Of a DNA stretch of 64,000 nucleotides, positions 51,929-61,500 are shown piece by piece. The position numbers and the translations under genes are program-made. The stretch is from Marinimicrobium locisalis (GTDB lineage Bacteria; Pseudomonadota; Gammaproteobacteria; Pseudomonadales; Cellvibrionaceae). How positions within the stretch are numbered: position 1 is the first letter of the stretch; each line of letters opens with the position of its first letter. The stretch is from assembly GCF_039822625.1 (NCBI RefSeq), contig NZ_JBDLLG010000004.1:124001-188000 (forward strand). The letters run 5' to 3'. Under the pieces are notes generated by a model. That model saw only the letters and a list, made by a program, of their open reading frames with translations, made no database searches and was not told where the DNA came from.

Positions 51929-53413
51929 TCAACTTACCTTCGCCTGATGGGATCCGGCCGCGCGGTGCCAGCGCTGCAGCCAGTCGGGCTCGAGGTGCTC
52001 GGCCAAGGTGTCCGCCAACCGATCCAGAGACTGTTCACGCCGCTCGGCAATGGACACCGTCGAACCGGTCGCGACACCGACCCAGTGAAACAGGGCTTTC
52101 TGCACCGCGGGTTGATCCAGAATACCGTGCACATAGGTGCCGATCACTTGCCCGTCATCGCTGATGGCGCCTTCGGGCTCACCGGAAGAGAGGGTTAACA
52201 GAGGTCGCCGGAGCGCCTCGCCACGGGAGCGGCCACAGTGAATTTCATAGCCGGCAAACTCAGCATCGGCGCCACCGGGAAAGGCCAACCGGCCAGAAAC
52301 ATTGTGAAGCTGTTTGCCCGGCTCCAACACGGTTTCAAAGGGCAAAAAACCCAAGCCGCGGCTCTCCCCGCGCTGGCCTTCCACGCCATGGGGGTCGGCA
52401 ATGCGCTGGCCCAGCATCTGATAGCCGCCGCAAAGGCCCAGGACCTTTCCGCCGTAGCGCAAGTGCCGCTGCAAGTCCTCATCCCAACGGCTGTCGCGCA
52501 GCAGGTCCAAGTCCCGCCGCACGCTCTTGCTGCCGGGCAGAATAACCCAGTCACAGGCGGGCAAGCGCTCGCCGGGCTGGACCCAAAGCAGTTCCACCTC
52601 GGGGTTCAAACGCAGGCTATCGAAATCGGTGTGATTGCTGATTCGGGAAAACACCGGCACCGCCACCCGCAACCGGGCGTCGGCCTTGGGGGCGCTGTCG
52701 GTGAGGGCATCTTCGGCATCCAGATAAAGCTCACGCAGGTAAGGTAAAACGCCCAACACCGGCTTGCCGGTCTTGCGCTCCAGCCAATCCAGTCCGGGTT
52801 GCAACAACGCCAGATCCCCCCGAAAGCGGTTGATCACAAAACCTTCCACCCGTGCCCGCTCGGACTCGGACAATAACTCCAGCGTGCCCACCAGATGGGC
52901 AAAGACACCGCCTTTATCGATATCCGCCACAAGAATCACCGGGCAGTCCACCGCCTCGGCAAAACCCATGTTGGCGATGTCGTTCTCGCGCAGATTGATT
53001 TCCGCCGGGCTGCCCGCTCCTTCGGCAATCACCGCCGAAAAGTGTTCGCTCAAACGTTTGTGGGAAAGCCGCACGGCCTCCAGGGCTCGTTGCTTGTAGC
53101 CGTGGTAGGCGCCGGCTTCCATAGTCGATAGGGCGTGGCCCTGAACAATTACCTGCGCACCGGTATCGCTGTTGGGCTTAAGCAAAACCGGATTCATCTC
53201 GGTGTGCGGGTCCAGGTAGGCGGCCCGCGCCTGTAGCGCCGTGGACCGGCCGATCTCACCGCCGTCCACCGTTACCGCACTGTTCAGTGCCATGTTCTGC
53301 GGCTTGAACGGCGCCACCGACCCGCCGGTGCGCGCCAACAGGCGACACAGGCCCGCCACCAGCGTGCTCTTACCGGCGTCGGAGGTGGTACCCTGCACCA
53401 TCAAGGTGGCCAC
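51929..53413 (-). CDS. cobQ: Cobyric acid synthase
   Basis: 494-residue amidotransferase that amidates four side chains of adenosylcobyrinic acid a,c-diamide. N-terminal ATP-binding MVQGTTSDAGKSTLVAGLCR, VEGAGSPAEINLRENDIANM-type segment (here AEGAGSPAEINL) and the class I glutaminase Cys in LGLCGGYQMLG (about 335). Also called cbiP. Its presence without cbiA or ring genes nearby suggests use of incomplete corrinoids. Confidence 0.93.
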   Translation of the reverse strand: MATLMVQGTTSDAGKSTLVAGLCRLLARTGGSVAPFKPQNMALNSAVTVDGGEIGRSTALQARAAYLDPHTEMNPVLLKPNSDTGAQVIVQGHALSTMEAGAYHGYKQRALEAVRLSHKRLSEHFSAVIAEGAGSPAEINLRENDIANMGFAEAVDCPVILVADIDKGGVFAHLVGTLELLSESERARVEGFVINRFRGDLALLQPGLDWLERKTGKPVLGVLPYLRELYLDAEDALTDSAPKADARLRVAVPVFSRISNHTDFDSLRLNPEVELLWVQPGERLPACDWVILPGSKSVRRDLDLLRDSRWDEDLQRHLRYGGKVLGLCGGYQMLGQRIADPHGVEGQRGESRGLGFLPFETVLEPGKQLHNVSGRLAFPGGADAEFAGYEIHCGRSRGEALRRPLLTLSSGEPEGAISDDGQVIGTYVHGILDQPAVQKALFHWVGVATGSTVSIAERREQSLDRLADTLAEHLEPDWLQRWHRAAGSHQAKVS

Positions 53414-53416
53414 GAC

Positions 53417-54028
53417 TCAGTAGTCCACACCCTTGCGAGCCTTGATGCCCGCGCGGAAAGCATGCTTGACGTCTTTCACTTCGGAGACAGTATCCATCAG
53501 CTCCTGCAGCGCGCTACCGCCACCCCGGCCGGTAACCACCACGCTCTGCTCGCTCGGGCGGTTCTTAATAACCTCCAATACTTTTTCTTCGTCCAGGTAT
53601 TTGTAGGCAATCATGTAGGTCAGCTCATCCACTACCACCAGTTGGTAGGCCGGATCTTTCAGCATGGCCTCGGCTTGCGCCCAGGTACGCTCGGCCGCCG
53701 CAATATCACCGCTGCGGTCCTGGGTATTCCAGGTAAACCCCGTGCCCATCTGGTAGAAGGTCACCTGCGGGCAGTGATCCCGCACATAGAGTTCTTCCCC
53801 GGAGAGCTGCTCACCTTTTATGAACTGGACCACGCCCACTTTCTGGCCATAACCCAGCGCGCGCATCACCATGCCAAAGGCGGAGCTGGATTTGCCCTTG
53901 CCGTTGCCGGTCAGTAGCAGCGCGATGCCCTGCTCCTGCTGGGCTTCGGCAATGCGAGCATCCACTTTGGTTTTCTGTTTCTGCATGACGGCTTTATGCC
54001 GCTGGGCTTTTTGATCGTCATCGCTCAT
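53417..54028 (-). CDS. cobO: Cob(I)alamin adenosyltransferase
   Basis: 203 residues, CobA/CobO/BtuR type. P-loop LLLTGNGKGKSSSAFGMVMRALG (about 37-50), the VVDELTYMIAYKYLDEEKVL segment and terminal AFRAGIKARKGVDY. Adds the 5'-deoxyadenosyl ligand. Ends 3 bp before cobQ starts, 15 bp after btuB. Confidence 0.94.
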   Translation of the reverse strand: MSDDDQKAQRHKAVMQKQKTKVDARIAEAQQEQGIALLLTGNGKGKSSSAFGMVMRALGYGQKVGVVQFIKGEQLSGEELYVRDHCPQVTFYQMGTGFTWNTQDRSGDIAAAERTWAQAEAMLKDPAYQLVVVDELTYMIAYKYLDEEKVLEVIKNRPSEQSVVVTGRGGGSALQELMDTVSEVKDVKHAFRAGIKARKGVDY

Positions 54029-54043
54029 GGGTTGGGCCTTTAT

Positions 54044-55933
54044 TTAGAAAGTGAATTCCACTCCGGCGTAACCGGCGGCGCCGGAGGTGTTGTAGTAACC
54101 GGTCAAATTGTTGTTGCTGTCGTAGCTCGGCACTTCCACGTAGTCTTCATCCAAAACGTTTTCGCCCCGCACGTAGACCACGATACCCTCGAGCACCTGG
54201 TAGCGGACGTTGGCATTCAACACTTGGTAGTCATCGAGCTGGACGTCGCCTTCGTAGCGGTCCCGAGCGGTGCGCCAGTCGAGGGCGATGGTCCAGTCGG
54301 ATGTCGGTGTATAGCGCAAACCTATGTTAGCGAGATGCTTGGGCTGGCGCGAACGGGGGCTGCCATCCTCGGCCTCGGCATCCACATAGGTGTAGTTACT
54401 GTTTAATTGCCACCGGTCGGACAGGGGCCACTGGCCAATCAATTCCAGACCGCGGGACTCACTGCTTTGCTCACTTTGCAGATAACCGGAATAGCTGACC
54501 AGATCAAAGTAGATTTCGTGGTCAATGGTCTGGTCGAACAGAACAGCTTCAAGATGGACGCCTTCGTCTCCCAGGTATTCGATGCCCACATCCATACCCA
54601 GGCTTTCTTCCTGATTCAACGGCGCCAGGTCAGTATTGTTTTGCGAGCGGTTATAGTCGATTTCAAACAGGCTGGGAGCACGGAAGCCGGTCCCCACGCT
54701 GGACTTGAGCTTCACCACGCCGTGACTGAGCTTGGGAAACAGGTAAGCCGCGCTGACACGGTAGCTGGTATGGCCGCCGAAGTCTTCGTTGTCGTCCTGC
54801 CGAATACCCGCCGTCAGGTATACCCGTTCGGCATAGGCGCCCTGATACTCCAAGTAAGCGCCCTGCTGTTCCCGTCCCAGTTCGTTCACCTCATCCTGAC
54901 GGTGTTCGGCGCCGTAGACCAGAGAGTGCGTTTCGCTCAACGTCACATTGCCATTCAGCTCCCACTTGGCAATAGAGCCTTCGGTGTCGTAAGAGACTTC
55001 ACCGCCGGCGTAATTGGCGCGCTCCACATCGGTTTGGGAGTAGGCCAGAGTATTCTCACCCTCAGTGGTACTGTGTGTAAGGCTGCCCCGCAGGTTTTGT
55101 TGATCAAAGTAGCCGACGCAGTCGTTAATGGTGGGAAAACCACAGCGATCGATTTCGGTGGTTGAATCGGTATCCCGAACTACCAGCTGAGCTCGCAGCT
55201 GCGGGTCGATATTCCAGCCACCTCTGGCGTGTACAGTGGTGTTCTCATAACCATCATCGTCGGTTAGCGTCTCTTCCCCCGGGTTTTCCTGATGAAACGC
55301 ATTAAAGCCATCGGTGTCGACCTGAGCGGCGGAGAGGTAGAAGTCCCCCCGCTCGCCACCGCCACCGATAAAGCCCGAGTTTTTGCGGCTGTCGTAACGG
55401 CCCGCTTCCAGGCTGACCCCGGCCTTGCGGCCCTGGGTGACTTGGTCAGTAGTGATATTGAGCACGCCCCCGGCGTCGGCGCCGTACATCATGCCCTGGG
55501 GGCCGCGCAGCAGCTCCACCCGCGCGATGTTGCTGTTCAAAAGGTGCTGAACCTGGGCGCTGGGCTGAGTGGTGGTGGGGTCAGAAATATCCACGCCATC
55601 GATGCGGACCAAAGTGCGATGCCCTTCCTCGCCGCGAATGCGGATTGAGCTGGCCTTGCCCATGCCTCCGGTATTACTGATGGCCACCGATGGAAGCGTG
55701 CGCAGCGCATCGGCCAGGGAGGGCGTACCCAGAGTTTTCAATGCCTGTTCATCCAATACCGAGACCGAGCTGCCGACCTGGCGCAGCGGCATTTCCGTAC
55801 GGGAGGCAACCACCACCAGAGTTTGATCGGGGGCTTCGCCGGTGACCGGCGTGGTTTCGAGGGTTTGCGCCATTACGGGCGCGGCGGTGCTGACAGCGAT
55901 AATGGCTGCCGACAGAAAAGACGGTTTAAACAC
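54044..55933 (-). CDS. btuB: TonB-dependent vitamin B12 receptor
   Basis: 629-residue outer-membrane receptor. Signal peptide to about residue 22, TonB box TLVVVASR (about 38), plug with GSSVSVLDEQALKTLGTPSLADAL and LVRIDGVDISDPT, terminal aromatic GYAGVEFTF. Similar in size to E. coli BtuB (about 600). It heads the B12 operon and is preceded by a cobalamin riboswitch. Confidence 0.92.
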   Translation of the reverse strand: MFKPSFLSAAIIAVSTAAPVMAQTLETTPVTGEAPDQTLVVVASRTEMPLRQVGSSVSVLDEQALKTLGTPSLADALRTLPSVAISNTGGMGKASSIRIRGEEGHRTLVRIDGVDISDPTTTQPSAQVQHLLNSNIARVELLRGPQGMMYGADAGGVLNITTDQVTQGRKAGVSLEAGRYDSRKNSGFIGGGGERGDFYLSAAQVDTDGFNAFHQENPGEETLTDDDGYENTTVHARGGWNIDPQLRAQLVVRDTDSTTEIDRCGFPTINDCVGYFDQQNLRGSLTHSTTEGENTLAYSQTDVERANYAGGEVSYDTEGSIAKWELNGNVTLSETHSLVYGAEHRQDEVNELGREQQGAYLEYQGAYAERVYLTAGIRQDDNEDFGGHTSYRVSAAYLFPKLSHGVVKLKSSVGTGFRAPSLFEIDYNRSQNNTDLAPLNQEESLGMDVGIEYLGDEGVHLEAVLFDQTIDHEIYFDLVSYSGYLQSEQSSESRGLELIGQWPLSDRWQLNSNYTYVDAEAEDGSPRSRQPKHLANIGLRYTPTSDWTIALDWRTARDRYEGDVQLDDYQVLNANVRYQVLEGIVVYVRGENVLDEDYVEVPSYDSNNNLTGYYNTSGAAGYAGVEFTF

Positions 55934-56056
55934 AGTCGTTCCCCTATGTTAAGAATCGAACACGGGGAGGGAGGAGTAGCAAAACGACTCGGCCGGGGCG
56001 TGGGCCCACAGCGCGGGAACAATTGCCGGATGGTAGCCCTCCGCTCCATCTCAGGA

Positions 56057-56076
56057 CGCCGCCCCAAGGGGTGGCG
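56057..56076 (-). promoter_or_regulatory. Hairpin following the B12 riboswitch
   Basis: CGCCGCCCC / GGGGTGGCG stem (one G-T pair, 2-nt loop) directly downstream of the aptamer on the minus strand. It could be part of the expression platform. No U tract follows. Confidence 0.4.
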
Positions 56077-56087
56077 CCGGCGACAAA

Positions 56088-56226
56088 CGGCCGGTATCGG
56101 GCTGACAAGGCTCTTGAAGAACGAACCTTGATCACCGTTGCGGGGGCAGCGCTGGATTGTCCAGACTTCCCGTTTAACCCATTCAGCGCTCCGGACTTGC
56201 GTCCGGGGGCTCAGGGCACCGTGTGT
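56088..56226 (-). ncRNA. Cobalamin riboswitch
   Basis: On the minus strand the order GGTGCC, TTAAACGGGAA, GCTGCCCCCGCAACGGT (complement of 56131-56150) and CAGCCCGATACCGGCCG follows the conserved B12-aptamer blocks, including the B12 box. It lies about 155 nt upstream of btuB. It should lower expression of the uptake/salvage operon when adenosylcobalamin or a related corrinoid is plentiful. The rest of 55934-56342 holds no gene. Confidence 0.88.
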
Positions 56227-56342
56227 CGATGGAGCGCAATGTAGGCGAGCGACGCGTCAAAGTCAACGCGCCCGTTCGCCCCTACCTACTCTGGCAAGGA
56301 CAGCGCCCCTAGGGGATACCCAAAGGGGTGACCGCCTCGGGG

Positions 56343-58442
56343 TTACTCTTCGGTCAGGCGGACATAGGCCCGGTAACGGTCCCGGATATGGCGGACGTAG
56401 TTCACCGGCTCCTGCCCCCGCACAAACCCGAAGCGGGCGTGCTGATAATACTTTTTCTGCGAGAGCAACAACATGGCCCGCTCGACGTGGTTAAACCACT
56501 GGTCCGGGTCCCAGCCCTTTTGGTCAGCCAGGCGTCGGGCGTCGCGCACATGGCCCACTCCGGCGTTGTAGGCGGCCAGGGAGAACCACATCTGTTGTTC
56601 AACCGGTAGCCGTTCGGGGAAGCGATAACGCAGCCATTCCATGTATTTCACGCCGGCATGCACGCTGATTTTCGGGTTATCCATCGGGTACAGTCCCAGC
56701 TCCTTGGCGGTACGGGGCATAACCTGCATTAACCCTTCGGCCCCCACCCAGGAGACGGCATCCGGGTCGAACTCACTTTCCTGGTACATTTGCGCCAGGA
56801 TCAAGCGCCAGTCAAAATCATACTGCTCGCCATAGGCCTTGGCGAGATCATCCCACCGGGACAAACCTTTCCCCTCGCCCAGGTCCACGCGGCCTTCGCG
56901 ATGAGCTTTGATGCGGGAGTGGTCTTCAAAATACCGCTTATAAAAAATGTTGTAGTGCAGCCCTCGGTACTCCTTATTCCAAAAGCTATTGATCGCTTCG
57001 AGCAACCGAGGGTTGTTCTGTCGCACCGCCCAGGAGTGGCTGATGGGTTCACCCAGAGAGAGCAGCCCGGTTACATCATCTCTCCAGGTCAGCTCGGACC
57101 GCAGAATGTGACTGTCCGCTATGGTCAAATCAAAGTCACCGTCCGCCACCCGATCGATGATTTGCTCGGTTTCCATAGTGTCCGGCACGGCTTCCAGCTC
57201 CACATCAATACCCTTTTTGCGCAACGCTTCGGCGGTATCCCAGTAGCTGCTGGAGCGCCGTAAATGTAGGGTGCGGCCCGCGAGCGCTTCGGCGCTCTCC
57301 AGCTCGGTTTCTCTGGCCTGCCCCACGACGGTTTCCGTCGCATAATGATAGGGGCGGGAAAACGCTACCTCTTCGGCGCGGTCGTCGGTACGGGTCATAA
57401 ACGCAGCCACAAGGTCTCCCTTGCCTTCCCGAAGCATGGGGATCATTTCATCGTGACTGTCGGGCACCACCATTTGCAGGCGCACGCCCAAGCTGTCGGC
57501 GAAGCGTTTCGCCAGCTCGTACTCAAAACCTACCAGCTTACCGCGGTACAAATAATAGGTGGCGGCGTTATTGCGCGTAATCACCCGCAGCACTTTGCGT
57601 TCGAGAATACCTTGTAAGTCTTCGGTGTGGTCGTCAACGTCCGAGCGGGTCAAGCGTTCACGGGTCAGAAAACGGTTTAACGCGACCAGCAGGTCCGGGT
57701 TGTCCGGGCGCACGGCCCAAGCCAGCGGACGCCGCTCCCCCAAGGCAAAGCGGGTTTGCACGTCGTCTCGATAAGTACGCACGATCTCCATCACATTGCT
57801 GTCCTGGAGTGCGAAGTCATATTGGCCGTTGACCAATCCATCCAGCACGTCATCACTGGTCAGTGTCGACTCCAAGGGCACAATCTCGACGCCCTCCTGA
57901 TCAGCCAAGCGCTCTTGCGCCAGCTCCCAGAAGCTAGTCCCGCGCATCACGCCCACCGAATGCCCTTTAAGGCCGGCCACCTCCTTTACCCTCGGACCGC
58001 TCGCCTGACCAACAATCACTTCCCGCGTTTGGTCGATGCTCAACGTAAAGGCGGCACGCTCCGAGCGCGACTCGGTCACTGTCAAGTTGGCCGCGACCAC
58101 ATCGCCCTTGCCTTCCAACAAGGCCGTCAGCAAATCACCGTAAGAGGTGACGGGGACCAGCACGGGCTCCATCCCTTGCTCCCGAGCAAACCGTTGAGCC
58201 ATTTCACGCTCGAGATCCAGAGGGTAACCGGCTCGGGGCAGATAATTGTCCGCATACTGATGGACCACTATTCGCAACTGTCCCCGTTTTTTCAGCGCTT
58301 TAATGTCACCCTTCTCTACATAACTGGACTTGGCGCCGGGTAAGATCACCCCCTCTCCAGACTGCCGAGAGGACGGAGAGTCCTGGCTGCAACCCAGCAG
58401 TACCGCCTGTGACATCAATAAAAAAAGTAGAAAAAAGCGCAT
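56343..58442 (-). CDS. MltF-like lytic transglycosylase with two substrate-binding domains
   Basis: 699-residue lipoprotein (lipobox VLLGC, about 14-18). Two consecutive SBP_bac_3-type domains are seen: the first about 50-280 (RGQLRIVVHQYADNYLPRAG, then DLEREMAQRFAREQG), the second about 283-520 (KVLRVITRNNAATYYLYRGK, then FEYELAKRFADSLG). A C-terminal SLT goose-type domain (about 545-690) follows, with the catalytic Glu in AQMYQESEFDPDAVS and the AEGLMQVMPRTA and SLAAYNAGVGHV motifs. E. coli MltF (518 residues) has one sensor domain; here it is doubled. It probably cleaves peptidoglycan at the outer membrane under control of bound ligands. Confidence 0.88.
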   Translation of the reverse strand: MRFFLLFLLMSQAVLLGCSQDSPSSRQSGEGVILPGAKSSYVEKGDIKALKKRGQLRIVVHQYADNYLPRAGYPLDLEREMAQRFAREQGMEPVLVPVTSYGDLLTALLEGKGDVVAANLTVTESRSERAAFTLSIDQTREVIVGQASGPRVKEVAGLKGHSVGVMRGTSFWELAQERLADQEGVEIVPLESTLTSDDVLDGLVNGQYDFALQDSNVMEIVRTYRDDVQTRFALGERRPLAWAVRPDNPDLLVALNRFLTRERLTRSDVDDHTEDLQGILERKVLRVITRNNAATYYLYRGKLVGFEYELAKRFADSLGVRLQMVVPDSHDEMIPMLREGKGDLVAAFMTRTDDRAEEVAFSRPYHYATETVVGQARETELESAEALAGRTLHLRRSSSYWDTAEALRKKGIDVELEAVPDTMETEQIIDRVADGDFDLTIADSHILRSELTWRDDVTGLLSLGEPISHSWAVRQNNPRLLEAINSFWNKEYRGLHYNIFYKRYFEDHSRIKAHREGRVDLGEGKGLSRWDDLAKAYGEQYDFDWRLILAQMYQESEFDPDAVSWVGAEGLMQVMPRTAKELGLYPMDNPKISVHAGVKYMEWLRYRFPERLPVEQQMWFSLAAYNAGVGHVRDARRLADQKGWDPDQWFNHVERAMLLLSQKKYYQHARFGFVRGQEPVNYVRHIRDRYRAYVRLTEE

Positions 58443-58555
58443 ATTCTCCCCTTTGAACCGGCTGTGACTCCAAATTGTCTACGCTCAGTGTATCCTTACA
58501 GACCAGCACAACGCCAACAACGACACGACTGATCATTGATAAAAAGGAGCGGGGC

Positions 58556-61500
58556 ATGAAGCGAGTCGTCTCTGTATGGAGTCTTCGATCTTTAACGGTA
58601 CTACTCATCCCGGCATTATTCAGCCTCGCGCTTAGCGGTTGCCAGCGAACCGAAACCGATACCTCGGAGGCCCTCACGCCGCAGGAGACCGACGCGCTAC
58701 TCAACCAGCTCCCGCCGATGGAAACTTCAGGCGCCAGCACCGACAAAACGGTCCAGAGCGACACGCCGCCTCCGCCCTCAACCGAAAAAGCCACCAAACC
58801 GGCTTTTCCCGAAACCGACGCACCAGAGGCCGGCCCCGCCCAAGCGCCAGAGATTGTACGCTTTGCTCCCCAGGGCGAAGTGGAGCGGGCGGCCATGATC
58901 AGCATCACCTTTTCCGAACCGATGATCCCTGTCGGTCGCCATGCCGACGCCCAGGATAAACCCCTCCCAATCGCCATTCGCCCGAAAGTGGAGGGCGAAT
59001 GGCGCTGGCTGGACACCAAGAGCCTGGTCTTTGAGCCCACCGCCGAGGCGCTGCCCATGGCCACGGAATACACCGTGAGGGTCGCGAAAGACATAACCTC
59101 CGCCAACGGCCAAAAACTCAGCGAGCCAAGAGAGTGGCAATTCGCCACCGCCCCCCTGCAAGTCACGGCGTTTCACCCCGACGCCAGAACCCCCACCTCC
59201 AATCAGCCGGTGCTGATTCTGGTCTTCAACCAAGCCGTCGAGCCAAGCTCACTGATGGACCACCTGGTACTGCAAGCCAACGGGGAGACATATGCCTTAA
59301 CCCAGGCCGACAACGCCGCGCTTGAGGAGGAGCACCCCAAGCACGTTATTGATTCACTGCAAGAGCAGCACTGGGTTGCCGTCACGCCCAAAGACCCGCT
59401 GCCCTGGAGCCAACGGTTCACTCTAGAACTAAAAGCCGGTGCCTCGGCAAAACACGGCCACCGAGCCACACCTGGCGCTCAAAGCCATAGCTTTAGAACC
59501 GCGGGCCCGTTACAGCTCACCAACATTCACTGTGGTCACGGCGATGCCTGCCACCCGGACAGCGGCATTTCCGTCGGCCTGAGCCATGGATTGGCCGAGG
59601 ACTGGGACGAGTCCTTGTTCACTATTTCGCCCGAGGTGGAAGACCTGAACATTAACCACCATGGCAACCGCTTTTACCTGCGAGGTTCATTTACACCCAA
59701 CACCGAATACACCTTGAGGTTAAAAGCCGGCACGGAAGACCGTTTCGGTCGGGTGCTGGAAAATGATCTAACCACCCGCGTGAAAGTGGGCGATTATCCG
59801 CCCGGGTTCAGCTTGCCGGGCGATACGTTCATCACATTGCCGGGTGCCCATGCAAGCGTGCCGATCATAAGCCGTGGCATTAAGCAACTGAATGTAGAAA
59901 TTCGCCACGTTAAACCGAAGGACTGGCAAACGTTTCTGGATTATCGTCGGCAATACCTCCGAAATGACGAGCAAGCGGCACTGCGCAAGCCCGGCGAGCT
60001 GGTAGAAGAGCGTGCCATCAAGGTACAGAACACCTCCAAGCCCTATGACCAAACCAACCTTTCGCTAAAAAAGGCATTAAACGAGGCCGGTTTTGGCCAC
60101 CTCGTGCTGTTTATTAGCTCACCAGATATCAAGACACCGCCAGACCGATATACGGAAAGCCACTTCAACGCCGCCGGAACCTGGATTCAAGTCACCAACC
60201 TGGGGGTAAGCACCTATGCAGAACACAACCAGTTCACCGCCTGGGTGACCGAACTGGAAAGCGGCCGCCCCGTGAACGGAGCCAAGGTTAGCGCTGGGAA
60301 ACAGTCTGGCGAAACGAACCCCAAGGGGTTAGCCGAACTACCGGTTGGCGAACCGGAGAACCGGGCGCCGCTTGAAGTCATCAATGAGCTGGATCATGCC
60401 CTGTTTCCAGACCACTCCCATTACACCTCCGCAACCCATGACCGCGGCTACTATCGATACCCAACCTTTGTCTTTACCGACCGTCAGCTCTACCAGCCGA
60501 GAGAAACCGCTCACTTCAAAGGGCTAGTACGCCACCGGCAATGGGGCACTGACGGCGACATTCGCTACCCGGAGGAGATTACGCACATTGAGTGGACCGT
60601 CTATGATGGGCAATCAAATGAGCTGGCAACCGACAAAACGCGTATCAGCGAGAACGGCAGCTTCGACATCGCGGTGTCGATACCCAAAAAGGCCTCGTCA
60701 GGGTTTGGGGAGCTCGCGTTTACTCTGTTCAAAGGCGAAAAAGAAGTTGACCAGTTCGGGGGTTCCCACCGCTTCGCCATCGAAGAATTCCGCCGCCCGG
60801 AATATCAAGTCCACCTCGAGTTCAGCACCGATGATTTCTTGCCCGGCCAGTCTCTAAGTGCCACCACCAGTGCAAACTACTACGCTGGCGGCCCCTTGCC
60901 CAACGCGCCGGTTGAGTGTCGACTCAACTTGAGGAGCACCCACTATGCCCCTCCCGGTTGGCCCGGCTACCGATTCGGACGCTGGCAACCAGTATGGGCA
61001 AGAAGTGTATGGCCCGCGCCGCAGAAAGTGGTATGGGAGCGCTCCGTCAGCGGACAAACCAACGCCTCCGGCGAACATCAATTGGTGCTGGCACCCGGGT
61101 CGGATTTCGATTTTTCTGAGCTTTTTTACACCCACCGTCTAAAAGCCACGGCCAACGTCTCAGACGTCAACCGCCAACAGTGGAGCGCGGCAGGCGAGAT
61201 ACTGGTTCACCCCGGTAACGTCTACGTCGGGCTTCGTACCCCAACGTTCTTCTCCAAGGTCGATGAATCCGTCGCCATCCAATGGGTGGCTGTCGGTATT
61301 GACGGCCAAACCGTTAAGGCAGGAACCCCGGATATTATAGTCGAGCGCCTGGAGTGGGACGACGGTGACTGGGTGGCGCAAGGTGTTACTCCGTGCAAAC
61401 CCAGCGGGGAACACTCTGGTTGTGAATTTGTACCGAAGAAAAGCGGCAACTACCGGGTAACCGCCACCATTAGCGATAAAGAAGGTCGAGAGAACCGAAC

